NCBI GenBank assembly: GCA_000466585.1
Contig: KE993509.1
Location: forward strand, 159,526-189,380
DNA length: 29,855 bases
Direction: 5' to 3'
DNA from: Clostridiales bacterium oral taxon 876 str. F0540
Lineage (GTDB): Bacteria; Bacillota; Clostridia; Clostridiales; Clostridiaceae
In this document: positions 12,663 to 21,584 of the stretch, piece after piece
Numbering within the stretch: position 1 is the stretch's first letter
Layout of the letters: every line of letters begins with the position of its first letter
Position numbers and translations under genes: made by a program
Notes under the pieces: generated by a model
Told to the model about the DNA's origin: nothing
The model's database searches: none
What the model saw: only the letters and a program-made list of their open reading frames with translations

Positions 12663-13079
12663 CTACTTCCATATCATTACAAAAGTACCGGCAGTAATCA
12701 GCAATCCTGCAATTAAAGTTTTCGCTGTAAACTTCTCTCCCAAGATAATAAAAGATAGTATTAAAGTAAGAACAATACTTGACTTGTCAATAGGAGCTAC
12801 CTGAGATACCTTTCCTATTGCTATAGCCTTATAATAAAACACCCAGGATAAGCCTGTAGCTAGTCCTGACAGCACAAGAAAAATCCAGCTTTTCCTGCTT
12901 AAACTTGTAATACCGCTTTGAGCTCCGGTTGCTAAAACAATAGACCAAGCTAATATGATAATTACTACTGTGCGTATTGCTGTTGCCAAATTAGAATCTA
13001 CACCCTTTATTCCAACCTTAGCCAGAATTGAAGTTAATGCAGCAAATACTGCAGAAAGTATTGCATATAATTTCCACAT
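12663..13079 (-). CDS. Half-size EamA/DMT-family transporter
   Basis: A 138-residue membrane protein made of a single EamA domain with five hydrophobic helices; most drug/metabolite transporters have two such domains. Five-helix members are expected to pair up as dimers. The segment GLSWVFYYKAIAIGKVSQVAPIDKSS is typical of the family. The substrate cannot be predicted. GAGGGG lies about ten bases before the ATG at 13079. It begins 44 bases after the stop of the histidine kinase at 13124 on the same strand, with no terminator between, so it is probably the last gene of a response regulator-kinase-transporter operon. Confidence 0.85.
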   Translation of the reverse strand: MWKLYAILSAVFAALTSILAKVGIKGVDSNLATAIRTVVIIILAWSIVLATGAQSGITSLSRKSWIFLVLSGLATGLSWVFYYKAIAIGKVSQVAPIDKSSIVLTLILSFIILGEKFTAKTLIAGLLITAGTFVMIWK

Positions 13080-13123
13080 GCTTTATACACCCCTCTTATG
13101 TATGCTCCTATCTATTATGTCAA

Positions 13124-14488
13124 TTATTTCTGAAATTTAACAATTACTTTTGTTCCTTTACCTACACTGCTCTTGACCTCTATGTTTGCGCCATGAAGCT
13201 TTATTATGTTTCTAACAATAGTTAGCCCAATACCGCTGCCTTCTGTTTTATGCCTGCTTATATCTCCTCTATAAAGCCTCTCATATATAAAAGGCAAATC
13301 CCTTTCTTTTATTCCTATCCCATTATCAATTATTTCTGTCACAATATTATTTTCTTTTTCATATATAACTACAGTGACTTTTCCACCTTCTGAAGTAAAC
13401 TTTATTGCATTTGATATTAAATTGATAAATACCTGCTTTAATTTATCCTTGTCTCCGGTAATATAGTAATCCTTATTGTTCTGTATATGACACAATAAAT
13501 TAACTCTTTTGTTCTCTGCCTCCATATAAAAATCACTGCATACACCTTTTATAAGTTCATTTAATGCAACTTTTTCAAAATTAAGCTTTTGCGGTTCTGC
13601 TTCAAACTGCTTTAAAACATTTAAATTATCTAAAAGTCTGCTAAACCTTATTACTTCTTCATTAAGACCATTTAATCTTTCTGTTGTCACAGGGAATATA
13701 CCGTCTATCATCGCCTCCAAGTTGTTTTGGAGCACATTTAATGGTGTTCTTATTTCATGAGATATATCAGAAACCAATCTTTTTCTTATCATATCTTGCT
13801 GCTTTAGTTTTTCAGCCAATATATTAACATTTCTTCTAAGGCTTTCAAGTTCTTCTATGTTGCTTCTTGCATTTAGCTTTGTATCGAAGTCACCTTTTGA
13901 AAGCTTAGAATACATATTTGCAACTTCTTTTATAGGCATAGAAAACTGCCTTGAAAAGTAAAGACTTATTGCAATTACAATAATTAGGGTTATAAGGCTG
14001 CTTGCAATTATACTTTTGTTTATAGAGGTTTTAAAATTAACATCTTCTTCAGACATTAATACTGAAGAATATTGACCTATGCTAACATATCCAACAATTT
14101 TGTTATCCACAACTATTTCAAAGTTCTTAGAAGAATATACTCCCTTATCATTAGTAAACATAGTTTTAAAATGAAGACTGTTTCTAATATCATTTGGATC
14201 CATTCCCCAAATTATTTTTTTACTGCTGTCTAACAGAGATAAGCAGTAATTTCCCATGTATGCTTCATGCATTAGTTCTGCACCTGAGCTTTCAGTCCAT
14301 TTTCCGTCTCTTTTATAAACTTCCTGAAAATAGGAAACAATCCTCTCATACCTTTTATTTTGAATATCCTTCATATATAAATCAAATTTGTTATTTATAG
14401 TTAAATTTACGAATAAAGTAATGATAAGAATAGCGGAAATAGAGCATATAACAAATAATATACTTAATCTTCTTCTAATAGTCTGCAT
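13124..14488 (-). CDS. Sensor histidine kinase of a two-component system
   Basis: A 454-residue membrane kinase. Two membrane segments (about 8-30 and 158-178) flank an extracellular domain of about 125 residues with no recognised ligand site. Then come a HAMP linker (about 179-232), the HisKA domain with phospho-accepting His244 in SDISHEIRTPLN, and an ATPase domain with N-box NLISNAIKF, G1 box DNGIGI and G2 box GSGIGLT. The order is that of BaeS-type kinases. Its ATG (14486-14488) directly abuts the TAA of the response regulator at 14489, so translation is probably coupled. The signal is unknown; a downstream EamA transporter may be an output. Confidence 0.92.
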   Translation of the reverse strand: MQTIRRRLSILFVICSISAILIITLFVNLTINNKFDLYMKDIQNKRYERIVSYFQEVYKRDGKWTESSGAELMHEAYMGNYCLSLLDSSKKIIWGMDPNDIRNSLHFKTMFTNDKGVYSSKNFEIVVDNKIVGYVSIGQYSSVLMSEEDVNFKTSINKSIIASSLITLIIVIAISLYFSRQFSMPIKEVANMYSKLSKGDFDTKLNARSNIEELESLRRNVNILAEKLKQQDMIRKRLVSDISHEIRTPLNVLQNNLEAMIDGIFPVTTERLNGLNEEVIRFSRLLDNLNVLKQFEAEPQKLNFEKVALNELIKGVCSDFYMEAENKRVNLLCHIQNNKDYYITGDKDKLKQVFINLISNAIKFTSEGGKVTVVIYEKENNIVTEIIDNGIGIKERDLPFIYERLYRGDISRHKTEGSGIGLTIVRNIIKLHGANIEVKSSVGKGTKVIVKFQK

Positions 14489-15175
14489 TTATTTTTCACC
14501 ACCAAATTTGTAACCTACTTTTGTAACAGTTAAAATATATTTGGGGTTTTTAGTATCCTCTTCAATTTTTTTGCGTATATTTTTGATATGCACATCTATT
14601 GTTCTATCAAATCCTTCAAAATCTTCTCCAAAAACCTTGCTTATAAGCTGTTCTCTTGTTAAAACTCTGCCTTTGTTCACTATAAGAAAATACAATATAT
14701 CAAACTCATTTGGAGTAAAAGGCACTTCTTCCCCTTTTACTTTGACAATTCTCCCTTCATAGTCTACCACTAAGTTTTCATCGCTAAATATAAAAGCATC
14801 TTTCTTATTTTGAACTCCTAATCTTCTAAACAAAGCATTAACTCTAGCTGTCAATTCTCTGGGACTGAATGGCTTTACTAAGTACTCGTCAGCACCTATA
14901 TTCAGACCATCTATTCTATCGGATAAACTACCTTTAGCTGTCAGCATAAAAATAAACACATCTGAGCTTCTTCTTAGTACCGTACATACTTCTTCCCCTG
15001 TCATATCAGGAAGCATTAAATCTAAAATTACAAGGTCTATTTCATTTGATTTAAATATATCTATTCCTTCTATCCCGGTAGAAGCACTATATACTTTATA
15101 TCCTTCCTTTTGAAGATATGCAGTTATAACCTCAGAGACACTCTCTTCATCCTCTATTATTAAAATACTGTTCAC
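14489..15175 (-). CDS. OmpR/PhoB-family response regulator
   Basis: A 228-residue DNA-binding response regulator. The receiver domain (about 1-115) has the acidic pair in IIEDEE, phospho-acceptor Asp52 in VILDLMLPD, and Lys in LVKPF. The C-terminal winged helix (about 130-226) has the OmpR-type FTPNEFDILYFL and DRTIDVHIKNIRKKI segments. The start is a GTG at 15175 with AAGGAG nine bases upstream; no better ATG is in frame. It is the first gene of the regulator-kinase-EamA operon. It is one of two OmpR-type regulators in the window that could bind the 11-bp-spaced boxes near 1216-2535. Confidence 0.93.
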   Translation of the reverse strand: MNSILIIEDEESVSEVITAYLQKEGYKVYSASTGIEGIDIFKSNEIDLVILDLMLPDMTGEEVCTVLRRSSDVFIFMLTAKGSLSDRIDGLNIGADEYLVKPFSPRELTARVNALFRRLGVQNKKDAFIFSDENLVVDYEGRIVKVKGEEVPFTPNEFDILYFLIVNKGRVLTREQLISKVFGEDFEGFDRTIDVHIKNIRKKIEEDTKNPKYILTVTKVGYKFGGEK

Positions 15176-15460
15176 TGTTTTTCTCTCCTTATATTTTTCC
15201 TAAAGCTTTATAAATAAGATTTATTATAACACTTTCTTTTAAAGAAATTATAAAGATTTTTTAATATCTCTAAAGATATAAATTATTTAATTTTGATTAT
15301 AAACTGATTTATATTATGATATCATATTAATAGTATACCAACTCATAGGTTCAATTAGTAAATCACTATTTAATCAATTAAAGTTCTACTGTTTTTACAC
15401 GCTTTTGAGAAGCTTAACAGAGGATTTACTTTAAAGCCTATATAGGAAAGGACGTTATAA

Positions 15461-16246
15461 ATGATTAAACTTATTGCAAGTGATATGGATGGAACTCTAC
15501 TAGATGATAAAGATAGGCTTCCTAAAGGATTTTTCCAAACTGCCAAAAAGTTAAAAGAAAAAAATATAATTTTTGCTGCTGCCAGCGGAAGACAATATTT
15601 CAATCTTTTAAATAAGTTTTCGCAAATTAAAGATGACGTTTTATTTATAGCTGAAAACGGCAGCTATATTGTTTATAGAAATGAAGAACAATATTCAAAT
15701 ACTTTAGATAAAAAAATAATCGAATCACTTTTAAATACAGCAAGGCAAATAGAAGGTTGTGAAATAATTCTCTGTGGAAAAAAATCTGCTTATGTTGAAA
15801 AAGATTATTCAAAATTTATATCTGAAGTTGAACGTTATTATCTTAAATATAAAATAGTAGATAGCTTAAATGATGTTGAAGATGATATATTAAAATTTAC
15901 TATATGCGATTTTATAGATGCTGCTGAAAACTCAAACAATATAATTACCCCTCTATTCGGAGATAAACTTCAAATTTCAGTTTCGGGTAAAATATGGCTT
16001 GATATAATAAATAAAGATATTAATAAAGGAGTTGCTATTAAATTTCTGCAGCAAAAATTAAATATAAGCCCTGAAGAGACCATGGTTTTTGGAGATTATT
16101 TTAATGATATACAAATGTTAGATTCAGCCTATTATAGCTATGCCATGGATAATGCACCAGAAGAAGTTAAAAACCATGCCAGATTTATTACTAAAAGTAA
16201 TATTGAAAATGGAGTTCTTGAAATCATAAATCAAAAAATACTTTAG
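15461..16246 (+). CDS. Cof-type HAD-superfamily phosphatase
   Basis: A 261-residue cytosolic hydrolase of the Cof/IIB branch, which dephosphorylates sugar phosphates, flavin or pyridoxal phosphates and similar small molecules. Motif I is SDMDGT with Asp8 and Asp10, motif II is the Ser in AAASGR, the motif III Lys is in INKGVAIKFL, and motif IV is GDYFND. The C2 cap lies between about 85 and 190. GGAAAGGA precedes the ATG at 15461. The gene stands alone. The 285 bases upstream (15176-15460) are AT-rich with a 12-base palindrome TATGATATCATA (15315-15326) and two TAAAGAT copies 20 bases apart (15251 and 15271); I see no other gene there. The substrate cannot be told from sequence. Confidence 0.9.
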   Translation: MIKLIASDMDGTLLDDKDRLPKGFFQTAKKLKEKNIIFAAASGRQYFNLLNKFSQIKDDVLFIAENGSYIVYRNEEQYSNTLDKKIIESLLNTARQIEGCEIILCGKKSAYVEKDYSKFISEVERYYLKYKIVDSLNDVEDDILKFTICDFIDAAENSNNIITPLFGDKLQISVSGKIWLDIINKDINKGVAIKFLQQKLNISPEETMVFGDYFNDIQMLDSAYYSYAMDNAPEEVKNHARFITKSNIENGVLEIINQKIL

Positions 16247-16269
16247 GAAGCAGATTAGTTCTGTTTCTT
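16245..16269 (+). terminator. Probable terminator of the Cof-type phosphatase
   Basis: A ten-pair stem (16245-16254 with 16260-16269), including two G-U pairs, and a five-base loop starts at the stop codon. The G-U pairs would be mismatches on the other strand, so it suits the plus transcript. The following T run is weak. Confidence 0.45.
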
Positions 16270-16288
16270 AGAGTATTCTTATTATTTG

Positions 16289-18001
16289 TTATAAATTGAA
16301 GATAGATACTGATTTTGTTAATTTATCAACCATATTACCTTGTTCTTGTATAGAACTAACAATTTGCTGAATTGATGCATCTTGATTTGCAGTAGAAGCA
16401 TGTACTTCCTTTGTTATACTAGATGCTTCTTCAGTTATATAACTTATATGATTAATTGAAGCAATTACCTTCTCCTCCACCTGTTTAACTTTATTAAGAT
16501 TACCTTTCAGCATCATTATTTCATCAATTATTATATCTGATGAAACTTCAATTTCATTAAATGCAGTTTCTGTTTTTCTCATTGAGGCTTCGGATAGTTC
16601 AACAAGCTTTTTGCTTTCTTCCATATTCTTCTGAGTTAATAAAATAATATCAATTGTTTCTTCTACCAAACCATTTATATTTTCAGTTGCTGCTTTTGAC
16701 TGTTCTGCCAATTTCCTAACCTCATCTGCAACCACAGTAAATCCTAATCCTGCTTCACCAGCTCTTGCTGCTTCAATTGAAGCATTTAGAGCTAACAGAT
16801 TGGTTTTATCTGCTATGGATTTAATTGTATTAGTTATATCTTTTATTGAATTTGAACTGTGATACAGCTTATCTATACCTCTAGCTACCATAATTGTATG
16901 TTTCGCATTATTGTCAACTTTAGTCTTTAAATCTTTTAATGACTTTAGTCCTGAATTATTACTACTCTTCATCAAATCTGTATTAGTTACTGTATTATTA
17001 ACTTGTGTTTTCATTTCACTAATTTTTTCTATCAATATATTTATTATTTTTTTACACTCCTTAATATCATTTGCTTGTTCCTCCGCTCCTAAAGATATAT
17101 TAGAAACTGAACTTGATATTTCTTCACTGGATAGAGCAAGCTGCTCTGAAATTGAAGAAATACTATTTGATGTTGTATCAAGAGTTTCGATCATATTAGT
17201 TATATTTAACAGTAAGCTTTTTATATTTTTCACTGTCAAGTTAACACTTTCTGATATATCTCTTATTTCATCATCTGTTTTTACAATGCACTCCATATTT
17301 AAATTGCCTTCTCCTAAAAGTCTCACACTATTTGATACATACTTAATATTATCAATAAGTTTATTTATAAATAATTGAATAAACACTATACCAAGCAGCA
17401 TAAATAAAATAGTTGTTATACATATTATTAAGTTCACTCTTAATATAGCCTTTTTACTAATACTTTTATCGACACCTGTAAACCACATACCTATTTTTTT
17501 CCCGCTTCCATCGCTTATAGGTGTAAATTTTGCTTTGTATTCATTATTATCTATAGTCAAATCGATAACATATTCTTTTCCTGACTCTAATACTTGCTTT
17601 CTTATTTTATCATCTATTTTTATACTTGAAATTCTATCTCCGTTTTTATTTTTAATACTAGTGGCAACAATTTTATCACCATTGAAAATTGCAGAAGCCG
17701 TACCTGTTTCTTTTGATATTTTATCTACTATAATAGTATCTGTTTCAAGCGGTATATCTCCTCTATACAGCTTTCCGTTCATTACTGCAAAATCACCGGT
17801 GTATGCTTGATTAAGAAATGATATTCCTGTCTTTGAAGCAACATTTAGCTGCTGTGTTTGATTATCATCAGCTAATTTTCTTACCTGCATATTAGCAACT
17901 AGAAAAATTATTACGCTAAAAATAAACAATATGGATATATAAGTCACCATTAATTTTCCTTTAATTTTAAGTGTTGGTTTGCCATTAACAAATAACTTCA
18001 T
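16289..18001 (-). CDS. Methyl-accepting chemotaxis protein with a single Cache sensor
   Basis: A 570-residue membrane chemoreceptor. Two membrane helices (about 19-38 and 190-213) enclose an extracellular single-Cache-type domain (about 40-185) with the segment GTASAIFNGDKIVATSI. A HAMP linker follows (about 214-268). The long cytoplasmic signalling coiled coil has its hairpin tip at LLALNASIEAARAGEAG, where CheA and CheW bind. There is no C-terminal CheR-tethering pentapeptide. A GTG four codons upstream (18013) overlaps the AAGGAG site, so the ATG at 18001, eleven bases after it, is preferred. The ligand is unknown. A small dyad, TACAC-N6-GTGTA, lies upstream at 18044-18059. The gene is monocistronic. 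Confidence 0.93.
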   Translation of the reverse strand: MKLFVNGKPTLKIKGKLMVTYISILFIFSVIIFLVANMQVRKLADDNQTQQLNVASKTGISFLNQAYTGDFAVMNGKLYRGDIPLETDTIIVDKISKETGTASAIFNGDKIVATSIKNKNGDRISSIKIDDKIRKQVLESGKEYVIDLTIDNNEYKAKFTPISDGSGKKIGMWFTGVDKSISKKAILRVNLIICITTILFMLLGIVFIQLFINKLIDNIKYVSNSVRLLGEGNLNMECIVKTDDEIRDISESVNLTVKNIKSLLLNITNMIETLDTTSNSISSISEQLALSSEEISSSVSNISLGAEEQANDIKECKKIINILIEKISEMKTQVNNTVTNTDLMKSSNNSGLKSLKDLKTKVDNNAKHTIMVARGIDKLYHSSNSIKDITNTIKSIADKTNLLALNASIEAARAGEAGLGFTVVADEVRKLAEQSKAATENINGLVEETIDIILLTQKNMEESKKLVELSEASMRKTETAFNEIEVSSDIIIDEIMMLKGNLNKVKQVEEKVIASINHISYITEEASSITKEVHASTANQDASIQQIVSSIQEQGNMVDKLTKSVSIFNL

Positions 18002-18130
18002 ACGCTTGTACACTCCTTCATAAAACTTATAAGAAAAGTCATTTACACAAAACAGTGTACCATTGCTATTTTTTGTTTATGCTAAATTCCAGTTATTTTT
18101 ACGTTAAGTTTAGTACCTTATAAAAAGTAA

Positions 18131-18175
18131 AATGAACTGCTCTTACATCTCAACACCATGTAAGAGCAGTTCATT
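18131..18175 (-). terminator. Terminator of the pst-phoU operon
   Basis: A perfect 18-bp stem, arms 18131-18148 and 18158-18175, with a nine-base loop. On the minus strand it is followed by TTTTACTTTTTA. It lies 60 bases after the phoU stop at 18236. Confidence 0.88.
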
Positions 18176-18235
18176 TACGCTATTCGTAATTCTCTCTCAT
18201 TATATATTTTTATTTAATACTATATGTTAAAGCAA

Positions 18236-18892
18236 TCATTCATTTAAATCAACATGTTCCCCTGTTACAAGATAAATAGTCCATTCACAAATATTAGTTG
18301 TATGATCAGCAGCTCTTTCTAAAAACTTGCATATAAACAAAAACTGAGTTGCTTGCTTTACAGTAGATGGATCTTTCATCATAATATGCAATAATTCACT
18401 GAATACCTGCTTATATAAAGCATCAATTTCATCATCCATTTTGCAGGTTTCATAGGCCTTTTCAACATTACCCTCAACATATGCGTCAAGCGCCTGCTTT
18501 ATCATATCTTTGACTATTTCTGCCATCCTTGGTATATCCACGAGTTGTTTAATATATTTTTCGCCTCTAAGTCTTTTAGTAATCTTTGCTATATCCACAG
18601 CATAGTCTGCCATCCTCTCAAGGTCTGTTACAAGTTTTATAGTTGTAAATATATTTCTTAAATCCTGAGCTAATGGCTGTTGTGTAGCAATTAACCTTAT
18701 ACATTTACTTTCTATATCCTTTTGAAAATTATCAACTATGTCATCATTTTGTATTATTTTATCTGCTAAATCGCAATTTTGATTAACCAGCGCATCTATA
18801 CATTGATATATCTGCTTTTCTACAACACTTCCCATTCTTAAAATATCGTTATGCAGCTCATGCAAATTTGTATCAAAGGAATTTCTAGTCAT
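18236..18892 (-). CDS. phoU: Phosphate transport regulator PhoU
   Basis: A 218-residue cytosolic helical-bundle protein with the two PhoU repeats (about 10-100 and 110-205). Family metal-binding acidic motifs are seen in ERMADYAVDIAK and in the matching ERAADHTTNI. PhoU restrains the Pst transporter and its signalling to the PhoR kinase when phosphate is plentiful. It is the last gene of the pst operon, 75 bases after pstB, and an A/T-rich spacer between them (18938-18963) has weak nested dyads. GAGGTGAG lies before the ATG at 18892. Length is normal. Confidence 0.94.
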   Translation of the reverse strand: MTRNSFDTNLHELHNDILRMGSVVEKQIYQCIDALVNQNCDLADKIIQNDDIVDNFQKDIESKCIRLIATQQPLAQDLRNIFTTIKLVTDLERMADYAVDIAKITKRLRGEKYIKQLVDIPRMAEIVKDMIKQALDAYVEGNVEKAYETCKMDDEIDALYKQVFSELLHIMMKDPSTVKQATQFLFICKFLERAADHTTNICEWTIYLVTGEHVDLNE

Positions 18893-18967
18893 TAACCGCT
18901 CACCTCTTTATTATTCATTTATATGTTATATATTATATTGTTTCTGTAAACAATTGCAATATATCAG

Positions 18968-19717
18968 TTAACCAAATCTTCCTGTTATATAATCTTCTGT
19001 TCTTTTATCTCTAGGTTTATAGAAAATATCTTCAGTTTTATTAAATTCAACAACTTCTCCAGTCAGGAAAAATGCTGTATGATCTGATATTCTGCCTGCT
19101 TGCTGCATGTTATGAGTTACTATAACAACAGTATATTTTTTCTTTAACTCATCCATAAGCTCTTCAACTTTTCCTGTAGATATTGGATCTAAAGCTGAGG
19201 TTGGTTCATCCATTAGAAGTACATTTGGCTCTACAGCAAGAACTCTTGCTATACACAGTCTTTGCTGCTGTCCGCCTGAAAGTCCTAATGCACTCTTCTT
19301 AAGTCTATCTTTTACCTCCTCCCATAGAGCAGCACCTTTTAAGCTTCTTTCAACAATTTCATCAAGCCTGCCTTTATTAGTTATACCATGTATCCTTGGC
19401 CCATAAGCGATATTGTCATAGATAGACATAGGAAATGGATTTGGTCTTTGAAACACCATTCCTATTTTTTTCCTTAATTCTATTACATCGTACTCAGTAT
19501 ATATATTTTTTCCTTCGTAGATGACATCTCCTTCAATTCTTACACTATCAATTAAATCATTCATTCTGTTTAAAGTTCTTAGAAACGTAGACTTTCCGCA
19601 TCCTGAAGGCCCTATAAGTGCTGTAACAGCATTCTCCTGTATATTGAGATTTATATTTTTTAGTGCTTGGTTATTTCCATAGTATAAATTAAGATTCTTT
19701 GTTTCAATTATACTCAT
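18968..19717 (-). CDS. pstB: Phosphate ABC transporter ATPase PstB
   Basis: A 249-residue cytosolic ATPase that drives phosphate import through PstC and PstA. Walker A is GPSGCGKST (36-44), the Q-loop is in MVFQRPNPFP, the ABC signature is LSGGQQQR (146-153), Walker B is VLLMDEPTSALDP (166-178), and the switch His is in VIVTHNMQQA. QRPNPFPMS is characteristic of PstB. It begins 11 bases after pstA ends, which indicates coupled translation. Length is normal. Confidence 0.96.
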   Translation of the reverse strand: MSIIETKNLNLYYGNNQALKNINLNIQENAVTALIGPSGCGKSTFLRTLNRMNDLIDSVRIEGDVIYEGKNIYTEYDVIELRKKIGMVFQRPNPFPMSIYDNIAYGPRIHGITNKGRLDEIVERSLKGAALWEEVKDRLKKSALGLSGGQQQRLCIARVLAVEPNVLLMDEPTSALDPISTGKVEELMDELKKKYTVVIVTHNMQQAGRISDHTAFFLTGEVVEFNKTEDIFYKPRDKRTEDYITGRFG

Positions 19718-19728
19718 CTGACTTCCCC

Positions 19729-20616
19729 CTATTTCGTTCCTGTATATGAGTTATATATCCATTTACCTAATAGTCTTGCTAATACATTAAATAATAATAC
19801 CATTATTACAAGTACAGCAGCTGCTCCTCCAGCAATCTTCGCTGCATCTGGAACCATACCTTCAGAATTAAGCTTCCATATATAAACTGCTAAGGTTTCT
19901 GATGGTCTGAATAGACTAAATGGTGAAGTTTTATTTGTTAAACTTACGTTTGAAAAGTTGAGCTTTGAAGCACTCATTCCAGCTGTATATAAAAGAGCTG
20001 CTGCCTCACCGAATATTCTTCCTGCTGCAAGTATAATGCCTGTTAAAATTTGAGGAATTGCAGATGGAAGTATTACTTTTTTAATAGTCTGCCATTGTGT
20101 AGCGCCGAGTCCCAGGCTAGCCTCCTTAACACCTTTCGATGCTGCTCTTATAGCATTTTCACTTACTCTAGTAAGTGAAGGAAGATTCAAAATTGCTATA
20201 GCTAAAGCTCCTGAAAGAACTGTATAGCCCCACCCGGTAAGCTGTACAAAAACTAAGAGTCCAAATAAGCCTACCACTATAGATGGAAGAGAAGCCATAG
20301 TTTCAATACAAAGTCTAATAATGTTTAAAAGTCTTCCCTCTTTAGCATACTCTGCTAGATATATGCCGGCACCTAGTCCTAATGGTATTGTTATAATCAT
20401 TGCTATTATGAGCAAGTAAAATGAATTAAAAAGCTGACGCCCAATTCCTCCTCCTGCTTCTGCAAACTTCGGTTCTCCAAATAAAAAGTTTGGGTTTAAT
20501 GAAAATCTTCCATTATATATAATATATCCAATAAACATTACTAAGAGCAGTATTACAAGTGAAGATATAATATATAAAACAATTGTAGCAATTTTATCTT
20601 TTACTTTTGCACTCAT
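19729..20616 (-). CDS. pstA: Phosphate ABC transporter permease PstA
   Basis: A 295-residue inner-membrane permease with about six helices. The BPD_transp_1 domain carries the EAA-type loop that contacts PstB, in ASLGLGATQWQTIKKVILPS. With PstC it forms the phosphate channel. Its ATG overlaps the pstC stop by one base at 20616, a sign of tight coupling. GLVFVQL and LPSIVVG-like segments match PstA rather than PstC. Confidence 0.95.
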   Translation of the reverse strand: MSAKVKDKIATIVLYIISSLVILLLVMFIGYIIYNGRFSLNPNFLFGEPKFAEAGGGIGRQLFNSFYLLIIAMIITIPLGLGAGIYLAEYAKEGRLLNIIRLCIETMASLPSIVVGLFGLLVFVQLTGWGYTVLSGALAIAILNLPSLTRVSENAIRAASKGVKEASLGLGATQWQTIKKVILPSAIPQILTGIILAAGRIFGEAAALLYTAGMSASKLNFSNVSLTNKTSPFSLFRPSETLAVYIWKLNSEGMVPDAAKIAGGAAAVLVIMVLLFNVLARLLGKWIYNSYTGTK

Positions 20617-21518
20617 TATACTTCACCTCTTTTTCCAATTCTTCTTATTATAATTATAAATACAAATGATATTATAAGAAGCAGTAGCGCCATTGCCCAG
20701 AGAGCATCATTCCAAGCTGTTCCTGCCGGAGTATTTGCCATATCCATGGTAAGTACACTTGTTAATGTTGAAGTTGTACCGGTTATCCCTTTTACAAAAC
20801 TTATAGAGTTTCCTATTACCATTTGTACTGCTAAAGCCTCTCCAAAAGCTCTGGCTATACCAAGAACTACTCCTGTTAAAATTCCACTTTTGGAAGCAGG
20901 TAGTATAACCTTAATTATAGTTTGCCATCTTGTAGCACCAAGCCCATAGGAAGCTTCTACATAGTCTCTTGGAATTGTTCTTATCGCATCTGAAGATATA
21001 CTTGTTATAGTAGGCAGTATCATAATACTAAGAACAAGTATTCCTGCCAACAAGCTAAAACCAAGGCCTCCAAAGCTCCTTTTTATAAAAGGTACTAGTA
21101 CTGTTATTCCAACCCACCCATAAACAACAGATGGTATTCCCACAAATATTTCCATAGCCGGCTGCAAAATCTTTTCTCCAAGCTTAGGAGAAATTTGGTT
21201 CATGAAAATTGCCAAGGCAATACCTACCGGTGCGCTAATAATAACCGCTCCTATTGAGACTAAAACCGACCCAAGCATGAAGATCAAAGTTCCAAACTGT
21301 GGCCCGCCTTTTTCAGCTGCAAGGTCCGGTTTCCAATTTCCCGAAAGCAAAAATTTAACTACAGAGTATTTATCCTTAGTAAAAATATTTAATCCTTTTG
21401 AAGCAACGAAAAATATTATAGCTAGCGTAAGCACAATTATGAACAATCCGCATATAGTTGCGAAAGTTCGGCCTAAGTATTCATTTTTAATTCTCTTTAT
21501 TAAACTTTTCTTCTCCAT
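20616..21518 (-). CDS. pstC: Phosphate ABC transporter permease PstC
   Basis: A 300-residue inner-membrane permease with about six helices and the EAA-type loop in ASYGLGATRWQTIIKVILPA. The segment FVGIPSVVYGWVG is typical of PstC. It pairs with PstA. The gene follows pstS after a 66-base gap holding a GC-rich hairpin (21555-21578). That hairpin may trim downstream expression relative to the binding protein, which is needed in excess. Confidence 0.95.
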   Translation of the reverse strand: MEKKSLIKRIKNEYLGRTFATICGLFIIVLTLAIIFFVASKGLNIFTKDKYSVVKFLLSGNWKPDLAAEKGGPQFGTLIFMLGSVLVSIGAVIISAPVGIALAIFMNQISPKLGEKILQPAMEIFVGIPSVVYGWVGITVLVPFIKRSFGGLGFSLLAGILVLSIMILPTITSISSDAIRTIPRDYVEASYGLGATRWQTIIKVILPASKSGILTGVVLGIARAFGEALAVQMVIGNSISFVKGITGTTSTLTSVLTMDMANTPAGTAWNDALWAMALLLLIISFVFIIIIRRIGKRGEV

Positions 21519-21554
21519 AATCCTACCTCAATATTATTTAATACGGACAGAAAG

Positions 21555-21578
21555 ACTGGATGCCCATGCAGCCAGTCG
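21555..21578 (-). terminator. GC-rich hairpin between pstS and pstC (possible attenuator)
   Basis: GACTGG and CCAGTC close a stem-loop with three further inner pairs (TGC/GCA) beyond one mismatch. On the transcribed minus strand it is followed by TTTCTGT. It is much richer in GC than its surroundings. It could be a partial terminator or an mRNA-stabilising stem at the 3' end of pstS. Confidence 0.45.
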
Positions 21579-21584
21579 GGGTAA

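Noticed and set aside
16911..17378. Plus-strand open frame of 155 codons inside the chemotaxis receptor gene
   Set aside because: It is antisense to a well-supported receptor coiled coil and HAMP region, lacks a ribosome site, and its Ser/Leu/Phe-rich product is typical of reverse-strand reading.
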